Assembly (NCBI GenBank): GCA_934552855.1
Contig: CAKTEU010000009.1
Span: 4,895-68,894 of the forward strand
Length of the DNA stretch: 64,000 bases
Source: an uncultured Eubacteriales bacterium
GTDB taxonomy: Bacteria; Bacillota; Clostridia; Oscillospirales; Acutalibacteraceae
Direction of reading: 5' to 3'
Shown piece after piece: positions 16,163 to 24,335 of the stretch. Each line of letters begins with the position of its first letter. Position 1 is the first letter of the stretch. A model generated the notes under the pieces. That model was not told the DNA's origin. It did not search any database and saw nothing but the letters and a program-made list of their open reading frames with translations. Both the position numbers and the translations under genes were made by a program.

Positions 16163-17326
16163 TCATGCCCAAAGCTCGTCTGCAAGCTTTTCAATTGCCT
16201 CTTTTGTGCCCGCCTTAACCGCAGAACGGACGGTGACCGTGTTTTCACAGAAGGTGAGGTTTTTGCATTTTTCAAGGTCGGCTTTCATAAGCTTTGCCGC
16301 AGTCGGTGCCCACGTTCCGTTTTCGATGAACGCAACGGTACGCTTTTGGAAGTTGTGGTCAACAAGGTGCTCAATGAAGTGCTTCATGAACGGGAAGTAC
16401 TGACCGTTATAGGTTGTTGTTGCAAGAACAAGCTTTTCGTGTCTGAATGCGTCTTCAACCGCCTCGGCCATATCTTCCCTTGCAAGGTCAACGGTGAACG
16501 CTTTCGGGCAGCCTCGTTTTTTGAGCGCTTCGCAAAGCATTTCGGCCGCTTTTTTTGTGTTGCCGTAAACGGAAGTATAAGCAATCATAACGCCCTTTGT
16601 TTCAACTTCATATGCCGACCAAATTTGATATTTGCCGATGTAATGCTCAAGGTTTTCGCTGAGAATGGGACCGTGGAGCGGACAGATTGTTTTAATATCA
16701 AGCTCCGCAGCCTTTTTGAGGAGTGCCTGAGCCTGAACGCCGAATTTTCCGACAATGCCGATGTAATACCTTCTCGCTTCGCAGTCCCAGTCCTCGTCAA
16801 CGTCGAGTGCACCGAATTTTCCGAATGCATCGGCCGAAAAAAGAACCTTGTCCGTACTGTCGTAGCTCACCATAACCTCCGGCCAGTGAACCATCGGCGC
16901 AAAAACAAAGGTGAGATTGTGTTTTCCGAGCGAGAGGGTTTCTCCGTTTTGAACGGTAACTTTTCTTTCCTCAATCGGGAAGGAGAAAAAGTTTTCCATC
17001 ATTGAAAAAGCTTTTGTGTTTGAAACGATTTTTGCGTTCGGAAAAGCTTTGACAAATTCCGCAATGCTTGCCGAATGATCCGGCTCCATGTGGTGAACAA
17101 TGAGGTAATCGGGTGCTTTTTCGCCGAGAACGGCTTTGACGTTTTCAATCCACTGAGACGAGAATGCACCGTCAACGCCGTCAAGAACCGCCGTTTTTTC
17201 GTCAAGAATAACATATGAGTTATAGGCCATTCCGTTGGGAACAATATACTGACCTTCAAAAAGGTCAATTTCGTGGTCATTCACGCCGACGTATTTGATA
17301 TCGTTTGAAACAAAAACTTCTTTCAT
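16163..17326 (-). CDS. fprA: Flavodiiron protein (A-type), oxygen or NO reductase
   Basis: 387 residues. The N-terminal beta-lactamase-like domain holds the di-iron ligands HHMEPDH (residues 78-84), VHWPEVMV, the SADAFGKFGALD bridge and CPLHGP near 225. The C-terminal flavodoxin domain starts ~250 with the FMN loop AYTSVYGNTKKAA. This is the two-domain A-type of FprA/ROO. It takes electrons from rubredoxin or F420-like donors and reduces O2 to water or NO to N2O, protecting an anaerobe from oxygen. GGAGG lies 9 nt before the ATG at 17326. An in-frame start at 17347 has no site. The gene is alone, and the 228-bp element lies behind it. Confidence 0.92.
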   Translation of the reverse strand: MKEVFVSNDIKYVGVNDHEIDLFEGQYIVPNGMAYNSYVILDEKTAVLDGVDGAFSSQWIENVKAVLGEKAPDYLIVHHMEPDHSASIAEFVKAFPNAKIVSNTKAFSMMENFFSFPIEERKVTVQNGETLSLGKHNLTFVFAPMVHWPEVMVSYDSTDKVLFSADAFGKFGALDVDEDWDCEARRYYIGIVGKFGVQAQALLKKAAELDIKTICPLHGPILSENLEHYIGKYQIWSAYEVETKGVMIAYTSVYGNTKKAAEMLCEALKKRGCPKAFTVDLAREDMAEAVEDAFRHEKLVLATTTYNGQYFPFMKHFIEHLVDHNFQKRTVAFIENGTWAPTAAKLMKADLEKCKNLTFCENTVTVRSAVKAGTKEAIEKLADELWA

Positions 17327-17364
17327 TTTTAAAGTCCTCCAAAGCATGATATATTACGCTTACA

Positions 17365-17394
17365 ATTATACTTGAGCGTTTGAAACGCTGTCAA
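17365..17394 (-). promoter_or_regulatory. fprA promoter with a perfect palindrome between -35 and -10
   Basis: Minus-strand TTGACA (17389-17394), 18-bp spacer, TATAAT (17365-17370). The spacer is almost wholly the 15-bp palindrome AGCGTTTGAAACGCT (17375-17389), an ideal operator position for a repressor. Confidence 0.75.
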
Positions 17395-17417
17395 GTGAAA
17401 AAGCAACAAACTTTTTG

Positions 17418-17446
17418 TTGACCGAAAAAATTTTATGTGGTAAAAT
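17418..17446 (+). promoter_or_regulatory. Promoter of the thioredoxin-like lipoprotein gene
   Basis: TTGACC (17418-17423), 17-bp spacer, TAAAAT (17441-17446). It is divergent from the fprA promoter, with 24 bp between the two -35 boxes. Confidence 0.7.
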
Positions 17447-17498
17447 TCAAATGTAAGACAAAACATAAGCAAAACACATATATGAGGTGATAATTTTT

Positions 17499-18191
17499 AT
17501 GAAAAAAGCAATTGCAATCATCTGCTCGCTTGTTCTTATGCTCGGCGTTTTTTCCGCCTGCAAAAATACTCCGGCCGATAACACGACCGAAAGCAAAAAA
17601 ACCTCATCCGAAAACGCATCAAAAGCGTCTTCGGTCTCAGGTGAAAGCACGGATAAAGACACAAGTGAAACTTTGTCAAAAAAAGACGAAGAAAAAACCA
17701 CTGACGAAAAAAGCACTTCGCAGGAAAGCACAACAAAAGCCGAAGCAAAAAAAGCGTTTCCTTCTTTTGACGCAGAAGACATTTTCGGCGCAAAAGTTTC
17801 AAGCAAAGTTTTTTCAAAAAGAAAGCTTACCGTTGTCAATGTTTTTGCAACATGGTGCACAAACAACGAAAACGACCTTTCAACCTTTTCAACGCTTGAA
17901 AAGGAACTTAAAAGCATTGGCTTTGTCGGTATTGTTCTTGACATCAACGAAGGCGACGGAATTGACGAATCCGCACTCAGAAGTGCAAAGAAGCTTTGCA
18001 CAAACGCCGGCGCAGATTATCCTTATCTCATCACCAACGATTCGTTGACCGAGTTTTGCCGAAACATTTACAGTCTTCCCGTAACATATTTTGTTGACAG
18101 CAACGGAAACATTGTCGGCGATCCCATAGTCGGCTCAAACACCGCCGAAAACTGGAAAGCCGTTATTGAGCAAAAGCTTGCAATGCTTTGA
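17499..18191 (+). CDS. Lipoprotein with a TlpA-like thioredoxin fold lacking the second active-site cysteine
   Basis: 230 residues. A lipobox (LGVFSAC) ends the signal peptide at about residue 20. A Ser/Thr/Lys/Glu-rich spacer of ~65 residues follows, then a TlpA/ResA-type thioredoxin domain (LTVVNVFATWC...) with the cis-Pro loop SLPVTYFVDSNGNIVG. The usual WCxxC motif reads WCTNN, so only the first cysteine remains. The protein cannot cycle as a normal dithiol oxidoreductase and may act as a one-cysteine thiol protein or binding protein. It is divergent from fprA, which hints at a shared oxidative-stress context. GAGGTG is 9 nt before the ATG at 17499. Confidence 0.8.
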   Translation: MKKAIAIICSLVLMLGVFSACKNTPADNTTESKKTSSENASKASSVSGESTDKDTSETLSKKDEEKTTDEKSTSQESTTKAEAKKAFPSFDAEDIFGAKVSSKVFSKRKLTVVNVFATWCTNNENDLSTFSTLEKELKSIGFVGIVLDINEGDGIDESALRSAKKLCTNAGADYPYLITNDSLTEFCRNIYSLPVTYFVDSNGNIVGDPIVGSNTAENWKAVIEQKLAML

Positions 18192-18255
18192 GATTGTATA
18201 ATTGACTCGCTTCGGCATAATATATTAATGAATATATTTGGATTTAAAGGCTTGA

Positions 18256-18915
18256 CAAAGGCTGATTCCTTCTATTGAAGATATCGTTAAATTATATGAT
18301 TTTGACGAAAGTCTTCGAGAACTTTTTCTTAAATACATATTACATCTTGAACGTCACCTTCGTTCATTGCTTTCTTACTATTTTACGGAAAAGCACGGCG
18401 AACAACAGCTTTGTTATCTTGATGCAACGAATTATGTTTCCGATTTTAAGAATAAAAATGATGTGGCTAAGCTAATCGGAGTTTTGAAAAACCTTGTGAA
18501 TAACAACAGCGACTATCCGTATATCAATTATCAACGCAAAGCATATGGCAATGTTCTGTTGTGGGCTCTTGTTAACGGTCTGACTTTTGGAACATTTTCA
18601 AAATTTTATGCTCTTGTAACACTTGACATCAAAGTCAAAATTTCCAAAAACTTTAGCTGTGTGAACGAAAAGCAGCTTGGGCAATATCTGAAAGTTATTA
18701 CAAAATTTCGAAATGTTTGTGCGCATAACGAAAAATTGTTTTCTTACCAAACCAAAAATGATATTCCTGATACAGTGTTGCATAAAAAACTGTCTATTCC
18801 GCAAAAGGGAACCAAAGTATTTATCGCAGGTCAAAAAGTTAAGTCAAAACAAAAAAGCTGTAATTCACAGTTAACATCCGGAAGATGTGTTGTGAATCAC
18901 AGCTTTTATTTTTGA
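18256..18915 (+). pseudogene. Truncated Abi_2-family (abortive infection-like) gene
   Basis: The frame opens after a TGA at 18253 and runs to 18915. It encodes Abi_2-like sequence: YDFDESLRELFLKYILHLER, then LSYYFTEKHG, and near the end the conserved KFRNVCAHNEKLFSY (HEPN-type R-x4-6-H motif as RNVCAH). The first ~70 residues of the family, including the start region, are absent. The last ~25 residues are read from the terminator hairpin at 18853, so the native C-terminus is also lost. The first usable start is a TTG at 18367 with no ribosome site. Family members cause phage-triggered growth arrest. This copy is probably dead. Confidence 0.7.
18853..18913 (+). terminator. Terminator-like hairpin of the AAGCTGTAATTCAC family
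   Basis: The arms 18853-18869 and 18891-18907 pair with one mismatch, then ATTTTT follows. The left arm shares AAGCTGTAATTCACAG with the hairpin at 399. Confidence 0.7.
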
Positions 18916-19004
18916 GCCGAAAAGATATCATTTTGCTCTTTATTATGCGTCGAATGCGTCAGTTTTTTTGTTTTCCTTTTTCTTTGTTATTAAGATAAAA
19001 AGGG

Positions 19005-19033
19005 TTGACCTTGCCGAAAATAAAATGTATAAT
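19005..19033 (+). promoter_or_regulatory. Promoter of the GH3 beta-glucosidase gene
   Basis: TTGACC (19005-19010), 17-bp spacer, TATAAT (19028-19033). Confidence 0.8.
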
Positions 19034-19091
19034 CAATATTGTGTAGCCGAAACCTTATTTGGCTTGACGATTGATTATTTGGAGGTTAAAT

Positions 19092-21539
19092 ATGAAGCAT
19101 CAGGAAATTATTGATAAGCTGACCCTTGAAGAAAAAGCAAGCTTGTGTTCCGGAAAAGATTTCTGGCATATGAAAGGCATCGAACGCCTTGACATTCCCT
19201 CAATCATGCTCACCGACGGCCCTCACGGTTTGAGAAAAAAAGACGAAAATAACGGAGGACCGAGCCTTGATAACTCCGTTCCGGCAACGTGCTTTCCGCC
19301 GGCGGTAACAACGGCCGCTTCGTGGGATCCCTCGCTCCTTTATAAAATGGGTGAAGCTTTGGGTGAAGAATGCCTTGCGGAAAAAGTCAGCGTTCTTCTC
19401 GGCCCCGGCGTAAACATGAAACGTTCACCCCTTTGCGGAAGAAACTTTGAATATTTTTCGGAAGATCCGCTCCTTGCCGGCGAGGTTGCCGCAGGTTTCA
19501 TTAACGGCGTTCAGTCAAAGGGAATCGGTACTTCACTCAAGCATTTTGCAACCAACAACCAGGAAATGCGCCGTATGTCCGTTGACAGCGTTGTTGACGA
19601 ACGTGCGCTTCGCGAAATTTATCTCACCGCTTTTGAAATTGCTGTCAAAAAGGCTCAGCCGTGGACGGTTATGAACGCATATAACAAACTCAACGGAATT
19701 TACTGCTCCGACAACGAAGAACTTCAGCAAAAGATTCTTCGTGACGAATGGGGCTTTGAAGGTGTTGTTGTTACCGACTGGGGTGCAGCAAACGACCGTG
19801 TTCAGGGACTTATTGCCGGAAACGACCTTGAAATGCCCACCTCCGGCGGATATAACGACAAAAAAATTGCCGACGCAGTCCGCAAAGGTCAGCTTTCGGT
19901 TGATATGCTTGACAAGCGTGTTGACGCACTCCTTGACCTTATCTTTAAGTCGGAAAAGAGTCTCGGTTGCTATACATACGACAAAAAGGCTCACCATGAA
20001 CTTGCCCATGAGGTTGCCGCACAGTCAATGGTACTTCTCAAAAACAACGACAACATTCTTCCGCTTAAAAAGGGACAGAAAGTTGCCGTAATCGGTGAAC
20101 TTGCAAGATCTCCCCGCTATCAGGGTGCAGGTTCTTCGCAGATTAATCCGACCGAGCTTTCGGACGCTTTCTCCGAGCTTATCAAAGCCGGTTTCCAGCC
20201 GCTTTATTCCCCCGGTTACAACAAAAAGAGCAAGTCAATTTCGCAGCTTCTTATCAACGATGCGTGCGACCTTGCAAAAAAGAGCGACGTTGTTCTTCTC
20301 TTCATCGGTCTCACCGAAGATTATGAAGCTGAGGGCTATGACAGAACAACGCTTGAACTTCCCGCCGCTCACAACCGCCTTGCAGAAGAAATCTGCGAAG
20401 TTTGCGACAACGTTGTTGTTGTACTCTCCGGCGGTTCGCCCGTAACAATGCCGTGGCTTTCAAAGGTCAAGGGTGTTCTCAACGGATATCTCGGCGGCCA
20501 GGCAGGAGGTGCAGCAATTGCCGATATTCTTTCCGGCAAGCAGAATCCCTGCGGAAAACTTGCCGAAACCTATCCGCTTTCACTCGGCGATATCCAGTGC
20601 GTCAACTATTATCCCGGCACCGTTATGACCACCGAATACAGAGACAGCGTTTATATCGGCTACAGATACTATGACACGGTGAAGAAAGACGTTCTTTTCC
20701 CGTTCGGCTTCGGTCTTTCATACACCGAATTTAAGTATTCCGGCCTTAAACTTTCAAAGAAAAAGATTAAGGACGACGAAACGCTCACCATTTCGTTCAA
20801 GGTTAAAAACGTCGGTTCGGTTGCGGGTGCAGAAATTTCTCAGGTTTATGTTTCGGACTGCGAAAGCACAATCTATCGCCCGGCGAAAGAGCTTAAAGGC
20901 TTTGCAAAAACCTTCCTTGAACCCGGTGAGGAAAAAACCGTTACCGTTGAACTTTCAAAGCGTGCGTTTGCATATTACAATGTTAACATTCACGATTGGC
21001 ACGTTGAAAGCGGCGATTTTGACATTCTTGTCGGTGCATCAAGCCGTGACATAAAGCTTGAAGGCAAAGTGAGCGTTCAGTCAACCGCAAAGGACGTTAC
21101 CGTTCCCGATTACAAAGCCGTTGCTCCGGAGTATTACACCGGCGAGGTTCAAAAGGTATCCGACGAAGCCTTTACCGCCGTTCTCGGCCACGAAATTCCG
21201 CCGTGTGAAAGAGGAAACGAACCGTTCACGCTCCTCGATTCGCTTGAACGCACAAAGGGTTCAAAATGGGGCAAAATCATCAACACTGTGATTGACAAAG
21301 CACTCAACGCCGTTTTCAAGGAGAGTAACTCAACCGTTGACATGGTTAAGGCGATGGCACTTCAGATTCCTATCAGGAACTTCATCACCATGAGCAGCGG
21401 TGTGTTCACCGAAGAAATGGCACAGGGACTTCTCATGATTCTCAACGACGACCAAAGCACGCTCAAGGGTGCAGGCAAAATCCTTGCCGGTCTCGGTTCG
21501 GCAATCATGAAGCTTCCGGCGCTCCTCAAAATGGTATAA
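19092..21539 (+). CDS. Glycoside hydrolase family 3 beta-glucosidase, usual domain order
   Basis: 815 residues, no signal peptide, so cytoplasmic. The catalytic barrel comes first, with MLTDGPHGLR near residue 40, SLKHFATNNQE near 157 and the nucleophile Asp in GVVVTDWGAANDR near 222. The alpha/beta sandwich follows (MVLLKNNDNILPL near 315), then the fibronectin-III-like domain after FPFGFGLSYTEF. About 120 extra helical residues close the protein. It removes terminal beta-linked glucose, or a related sugar such as xylose, from imported oligosaccharides or glycosides. GGAGG is 6 nt before the ATG at 19092. A TTG further upstream at 19071 has no site. It is a single-gene unit followed by a terminator. 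Confidence 0.9.
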   Translation: MKHQEIIDKLTLEEKASLCSGKDFWHMKGIERLDIPSIMLTDGPHGLRKKDENNGGPSLDNSVPATCFPPAVTTAASWDPSLLYKMGEALGEECLAEKVSVLLGPGVNMKRSPLCGRNFEYFSEDPLLAGEVAAGFINGVQSKGIGTSLKHFATNNQEMRRMSVDSVVDERALREIYLTAFEIAVKKAQPWTVMNAYNKLNGIYCSDNEELQQKILRDEWGFEGVVVTDWGAANDRVQGLIAGNDLEMPTSGGYNDKKIADAVRKGQLSVDMLDKRVDALLDLIFKSEKSLGCYTYDKKAHHELAHEVAAQSMVLLKNNDNILPLKKGQKVAVIGELARSPRYQGAGSSQINPTELSDAFSELIKAGFQPLYSPGYNKKSKSISQLLINDACDLAKKSDVVLLFIGLTEDYEAEGYDRTTLELPAAHNRLAEEICEVCDNVVVVLSGGSPVTMPWLSKVKGVLNGYLGGQAGGAAIADILSGKQNPCGKLAETYPLSLGDIQCVNYYPGTVMTTEYRDSVYIGYRYYDTVKKDVLFPFGFGLSYTEFKYSGLKLSKKKIKDDETLTISFKVKNVGSVAGAEISQVYVSDCESTIYRPAKELKGFAKTFLEPGEEKTVTVELSKRAFAYYNVNIHDWHVESGDFDILVGASSRDIKLEGKVSVQSTAKDVTVPDYKAVAPEYYTGEVQKVSDEAFTAVLGHEIPPCERGNEPFTLLDSLERTKGSKWGKIINTVIDKALNAVFKESNSTVDMVKAMALQIPIRNFITMSSGVFTEEMAQGLLMILNDDQSTLKGAGKILAGLGSAIMKLPALLKMV

Positions 21540-21555
21540 TTCAAGCACACATAAA

Positions 21556-21595
21556 AGCGTTGCCGTAGTTTTCCTGTTGCGGCAACGCTCTTTTT
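21556..21595 (+). terminator. Terminator of the GH3 gene
   Basis: AGCGTTGCCG (21556-21565) pairs with CGGCAACGCT (21580-21589), then five Ts. Confidence 0.85.
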
Positions 21596-21599
21596 ATAC

Positions 21600-21645
21600 A
21601 GAAAAATCCCGACAAAGCCGAAAAGGATTTCGCCGGGATTTTTTA
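21600..21645. terminator. Second, bidirectional terminator hairpin
   Basis: AATCCCG (21605-21611) pairs with CGGGATT (21634-21640), with T-runs on both strands. It backs up the GH3 stop and would have ended the minus-strand gene of which only the tail at 21650 remains. Confidence 0.75.
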
Positions 21646-21649
21646 TGGA

Positions 21650-21763
21650 TTAATAGTGCGCCGTGCCACAGGTGCAAAATTGATTGGTCTTGAAAATTTT
21701 ACAGAAGAAGCGAATGATCGCCCAAAGGATGCCGCCGCTGTGGCAAATGTGGTTGCAGGTCAT
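21650..21763 (-). pseudogene. Orphan C-terminal tail of a lost secreted protein
   Basis: A minus-strand frame of 37 codons ending in TAA. It reads MTCNHICHSGG, then an aromatic helix IIRFFCKIF, then QFCTCGTAHY. It lines up along its length with the last residues of the 1100-residue leucine-rich-repeat protein (CSCACHKGG, ITRFFWKLF, QTCECGAKHY). The open frame continues a few codons upstream without a ribosome site, then the lipase promoter begins. A gene fragment left after deletion of the N-terminal part is the simplest reading. A functional micropeptide is less likely. Confidence 0.75.
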
Positions 21764-21798
21764 GATGTAACATCTTCTGAAATTTTTTCTGTTTGACC

Positions 21799-21827
21799 TT
21801 GCTAACCAATCAAAAGTATGCTATAAT
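21799..21827 (+). promoter_or_regulatory. Promoter of the secreted lipase-like gene
   Basis: TTGCTA (21799-21804), 17-bp spacer, TATAAT (21822-21827). TTGACC at 21793 is 23 bp from the -10 and too far. Confidence 0.7.
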
Positions 21828-21891
21828 TTTTAAGTTAAATTTTAGGTGCTTTTCGCTTTTTTGAAAAGTATACGGAAAGAAGGAAAAAAAC

Positions 21892-23826
21892 ATGAAGAAG
21901 GTATTAAGCGTTCTTCTCGCTCTTGTGCTTGCGCTTTCATGCGTTTCGGCTGCAGCTGCGGCAGAAGAGGAAGTCACTCCGCTCATCATTGTTCCCGGTT
22001 ACAGTGCTTCGGAACTTTATCTTGACTATGGTCTTGAAACCGAAGAACATATCTGGGGCGTTCAGATGAAACCGATCATTGATAAGGTTCTTGAACGTCT
22101 CGGCGTACTCGGAATCAGTCTCGGCGCACTCGGTGCCGGCGATAAGGAACTGCTCATCAAAACAGTCGGCGATGCTGTTCGTGAGCTTTACGGTGTTCTT
22201 GCAAATAACGACGACGGAACAAGCAAGTATAACGTTACCGCCGCACTCACCGACCCGGCAACCACAACAACAAAATATTTTGTTGATAAGTACGGTGAAG
22301 ATTCCGGTATGCTTCACCTTCCGGAAATCAACTGCCACTTTGCTTCGCAAATCGGCGGCGAAAACATTTTTAACGCACACATCGATTTCAGACAGGGTGC
22401 AATCAAATGCGCTCAGGATCTTCGTAGATATGTTGAAGCCGTAAAAGAATACACCGGTTCCGACAAAGTCAGCCTTTACGGTCTCAGCCACGGCGGAATG
22501 GTTGTCGGCGTATACCTCAGCCTTTACGGTGATCTCGGCGACACCGAATCCGCAGTAATGTTCCACCCGGCTCTCAGGGGTGCATACTTCCTTAACGATA
22601 TCATTTCAAGAAATCTTGACATTGATTTCCACACAGTTGTTGAATATGCGCAGGTTGGCGCATTCAGCGAAACAGAGCTTGAATTTCTCATGGTAATCAG
22701 CCGTCTCGGCCTCATCAACGACCTTGCAAACGCTCTTGTTGATGAAGTGTTTGATGATATCGCCGGCAACTGGGGCAGCATTTGGGACTTCATGCCGCCG
22801 GAAGTTTATGAAAAGTATAAGGATATGTATCTTGACCCCGTTGCAAACGCAAAGATTATTGAAGCCAGCGACAAGATGCATTACGAAATCATGCCGAACT
22901 ATGCCGAAGCTTTCAAAAATGCTCAGGCTAACGGTGCTCGTGTTTCGGTAATTTCGGGTACGGGCAGAGCGGTAATCACAGGCGGACAGGTCAACTCCGA
23001 CGGAATTCTTGCCTGCTATTCAACAAGCGGCAGTGTTTGCGCTCCTTTGGGTCAGCGTTTTGCGGACGGTTATAAAAAGACCGGCGGCAACTGCACCGTT
23101 TCGGCTCACAATCACGTTTCGCCCTCAATGGAAGTTGACGCTTCTTATGCATATCTTCCGGAAAACACGTGGTTCGTTGAAGGCCAGCTTCACGGCCAGG
23201 TTTGGTGGGACGATTACACCAAAGAGCTTTGCTCAAAGCTCCTTTTCTCCGATGAAATCGAAGACGTATATTCAAGCGAAAAATTCCCGCAGTTCGAGTA
23301 TTCGCAGAACCCGAAGAACGAAATTCATATAAGCTTTGACAACGCACCGGCAGGTTTCCTTTCACAAAACAGCAAGGGCGTTTACATCACAAACCTTTCA
23401 AAAGAGTATTCGCTCAAGGTTATCGGCCTTTCCGCAAAAAGAAGCAAGCTTTATTTTGAAACAATCACTCAGCCGGTAATCAAGGCAGGTGAAACCGTTT
23501 ATCTTCCGCTAAAGGGCGAAATTCCGAACCTCAACGCCGCAAAGGATGAACTTACGGTTACCTATCTTCAGCTCGGTTCGGTTTCCGCTCCGGGAACAAG
23601 AACGTTTGACTTCACAATCACCGGAGGAGAGGACGTAAGCTTTGACGCAGCTAATCCTTATTGCGATGCCGACCTTGCCGATCCGTTTGACGAACATATC
23701 GGCGGAAGCACCGTTGATAACATCTTTAAATTCCTCGGAATTAAAGATCTTCTTTCGGGCATTTACAATTGGCTTATGACATATCTCAAGCCGGTTTTTG
23801 ACCTTGTCAGAAAAGTTAAAGGTTAA
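21892..23826 (+). CDS. Secreted alpha/beta-hydrolase (lipase-like) with C-terminal amphipathic tail
   Basis: 644 residues. A signal peptide (to AAAAA) is followed by an alpha/beta-hydrolase domain. LIIVPGYSASELY is the oxyanion-hole strand, as in LCAT/lipase families. LYGLSHGGMVVG near residue 197 is the nucleophile elbow. SAHNHVSPSMEVD near 405 probably supplies the catalytic His. Residues ~470-600 form an added beta domain. The C-terminus is an aromatic amphipathic helix (LSGIYNWLMTYLKPVFDLV...). It likely hydrolyses lipids or esters outside the cell; the substrate is unknown. The tail resembles the 37-residue peptide encoded at 56379. The ATG at 21892 follows GAAAGAAGGA. Dispersed element B lies 27 bp behind the stop. 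Confidence 0.75.
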   Translation: MKKVLSVLLALVLALSCVSAAAAAEEEVTPLIIVPGYSASELYLDYGLETEEHIWGVQMKPIIDKVLERLGVLGISLGALGAGDKELLIKTVGDAVRELYGVLANNDDGTSKYNVTAALTDPATTTTKYFVDKYGEDSGMLHLPEINCHFASQIGGENIFNAHIDFRQGAIKCAQDLRRYVEAVKEYTGSDKVSLYGLSHGGMVVGVYLSLYGDLGDTESAVMFHPALRGAYFLNDIISRNLDIDFHTVVEYAQVGAFSETELEFLMVISRLGLINDLANALVDEVFDDIAGNWGSIWDFMPPEVYEKYKDMYLDPVANAKIIEASDKMHYEIMPNYAEAFKNAQANGARVSVISGTGRAVITGGQVNSDGILACYSTSGSVCAPLGQRFADGYKKTGGNCTVSAHNHVSPSMEVDASYAYLPENTWFVEGQLHGQVWWDDYTKELCSKLLFSDEIEDVYSSEKFPQFEYSQNPKNEIHISFDNAPAGFLSQNSKGVYITNLSKEYSLKVIGLSAKRSKLYFETITQPVIKAGETVYLPLKGEIPNLNAAKDELTVTYLQLGSVSAPGTRTFDFTITGGEDVSFDAANPYCDADLADPFDEHIGGSTVDNIFKFLGIKDLLSGIYNWLMTYLKPVFDLVRKVKG

Positions 23827-23852
23827 GCAGCTGCCGATTAACAGAATACAAC

Positions 23853-24080
23853 AAAGGGACTGTCGCATTTAGCGCAGAACAAAGAGTAAAAAGTCAGAAT
23901 TAAAAATATAATTTACGGATGCCGTCAAAAAGAAAGTATACCGTGAATTACAGCTTTATTTTTAAATCCAATAGGAATTATTTTTACTCTTTTAAGCGTT
24001 TTTTTACCCGCTCGCAGTATCAATATACAGCTTCGGGGTAAAGAAAACGCTTTCTGCATCTAAATCCGACAGCCCCTTTT
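23853..24080 (-). repeat. 228-bp terminal-inverted-repeat element, copy B
   Basis: It is the reverse complement of copy A with four substitutions seen in ~225 bp. The left end is AAAGGGACTGTCGCATTTAG and the right end TCCGACAGCCCCTTTT. It sits between the lipase stop and the rimP operon promoter, where no other terminator is visible. Confidence 0.9.
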
Positions 24081-24186
24081 GCTTTCCGAAAACATGAGAA
24101 TTGAGCCTTTTTGGGGCAAAATGCTGCACCTATGTTCAATGCCGAAAACCGTTTTATTAAAGTGCAAAAATAAATTCGCAAAAGGC

Positions 24187-24335
24187 TTGATATTTGCTTT
24201 TGATTGTGGTATCATATCTAAGGTAGATTGTTAAACTCAGAGTGGGCTTTTGAAGTCCGCTCTTCTTTATTGCCTTTTCGCCGGAAGAACACAAAAGCAA
24301 GTGTTCCGGCAATTCAACAAAAAGGAGCATTGCAT
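24187..24335 (+). promoter_or_regulatory. Promoter and leader of the rimP-nusA-infB operon
   Basis: TTGATA (24187-24192), 17-bp spacer, TATCAT (24210-24215). The ~115-nt leader includes a hairpin pairing AGAG-TGGG-CTT with AAG-TCCG-CTCT, in the position where rimP operons often carry a structured leader. Confidence 0.7.

Noticed and set aside
18205..18270. A short ATG frame (MNIFGFKGLTKADSF) as the missing Abi N-terminus after a frameshift
   Set aside because: It is 16 codons long, has no ribosome site and does not resemble the Abi_2 N-terminal pattern.
23821..23852. GCTGCCGATTAACAG next to element B as a half copy of element R, and AATTAATAAGCGAT next to element A as its other half
   Set aside because: Suggestive of insertion of the 228-bp element into R-type sites, but each half is only ~15 bp and the other half is missing in both cases, so it cannot be claimed.
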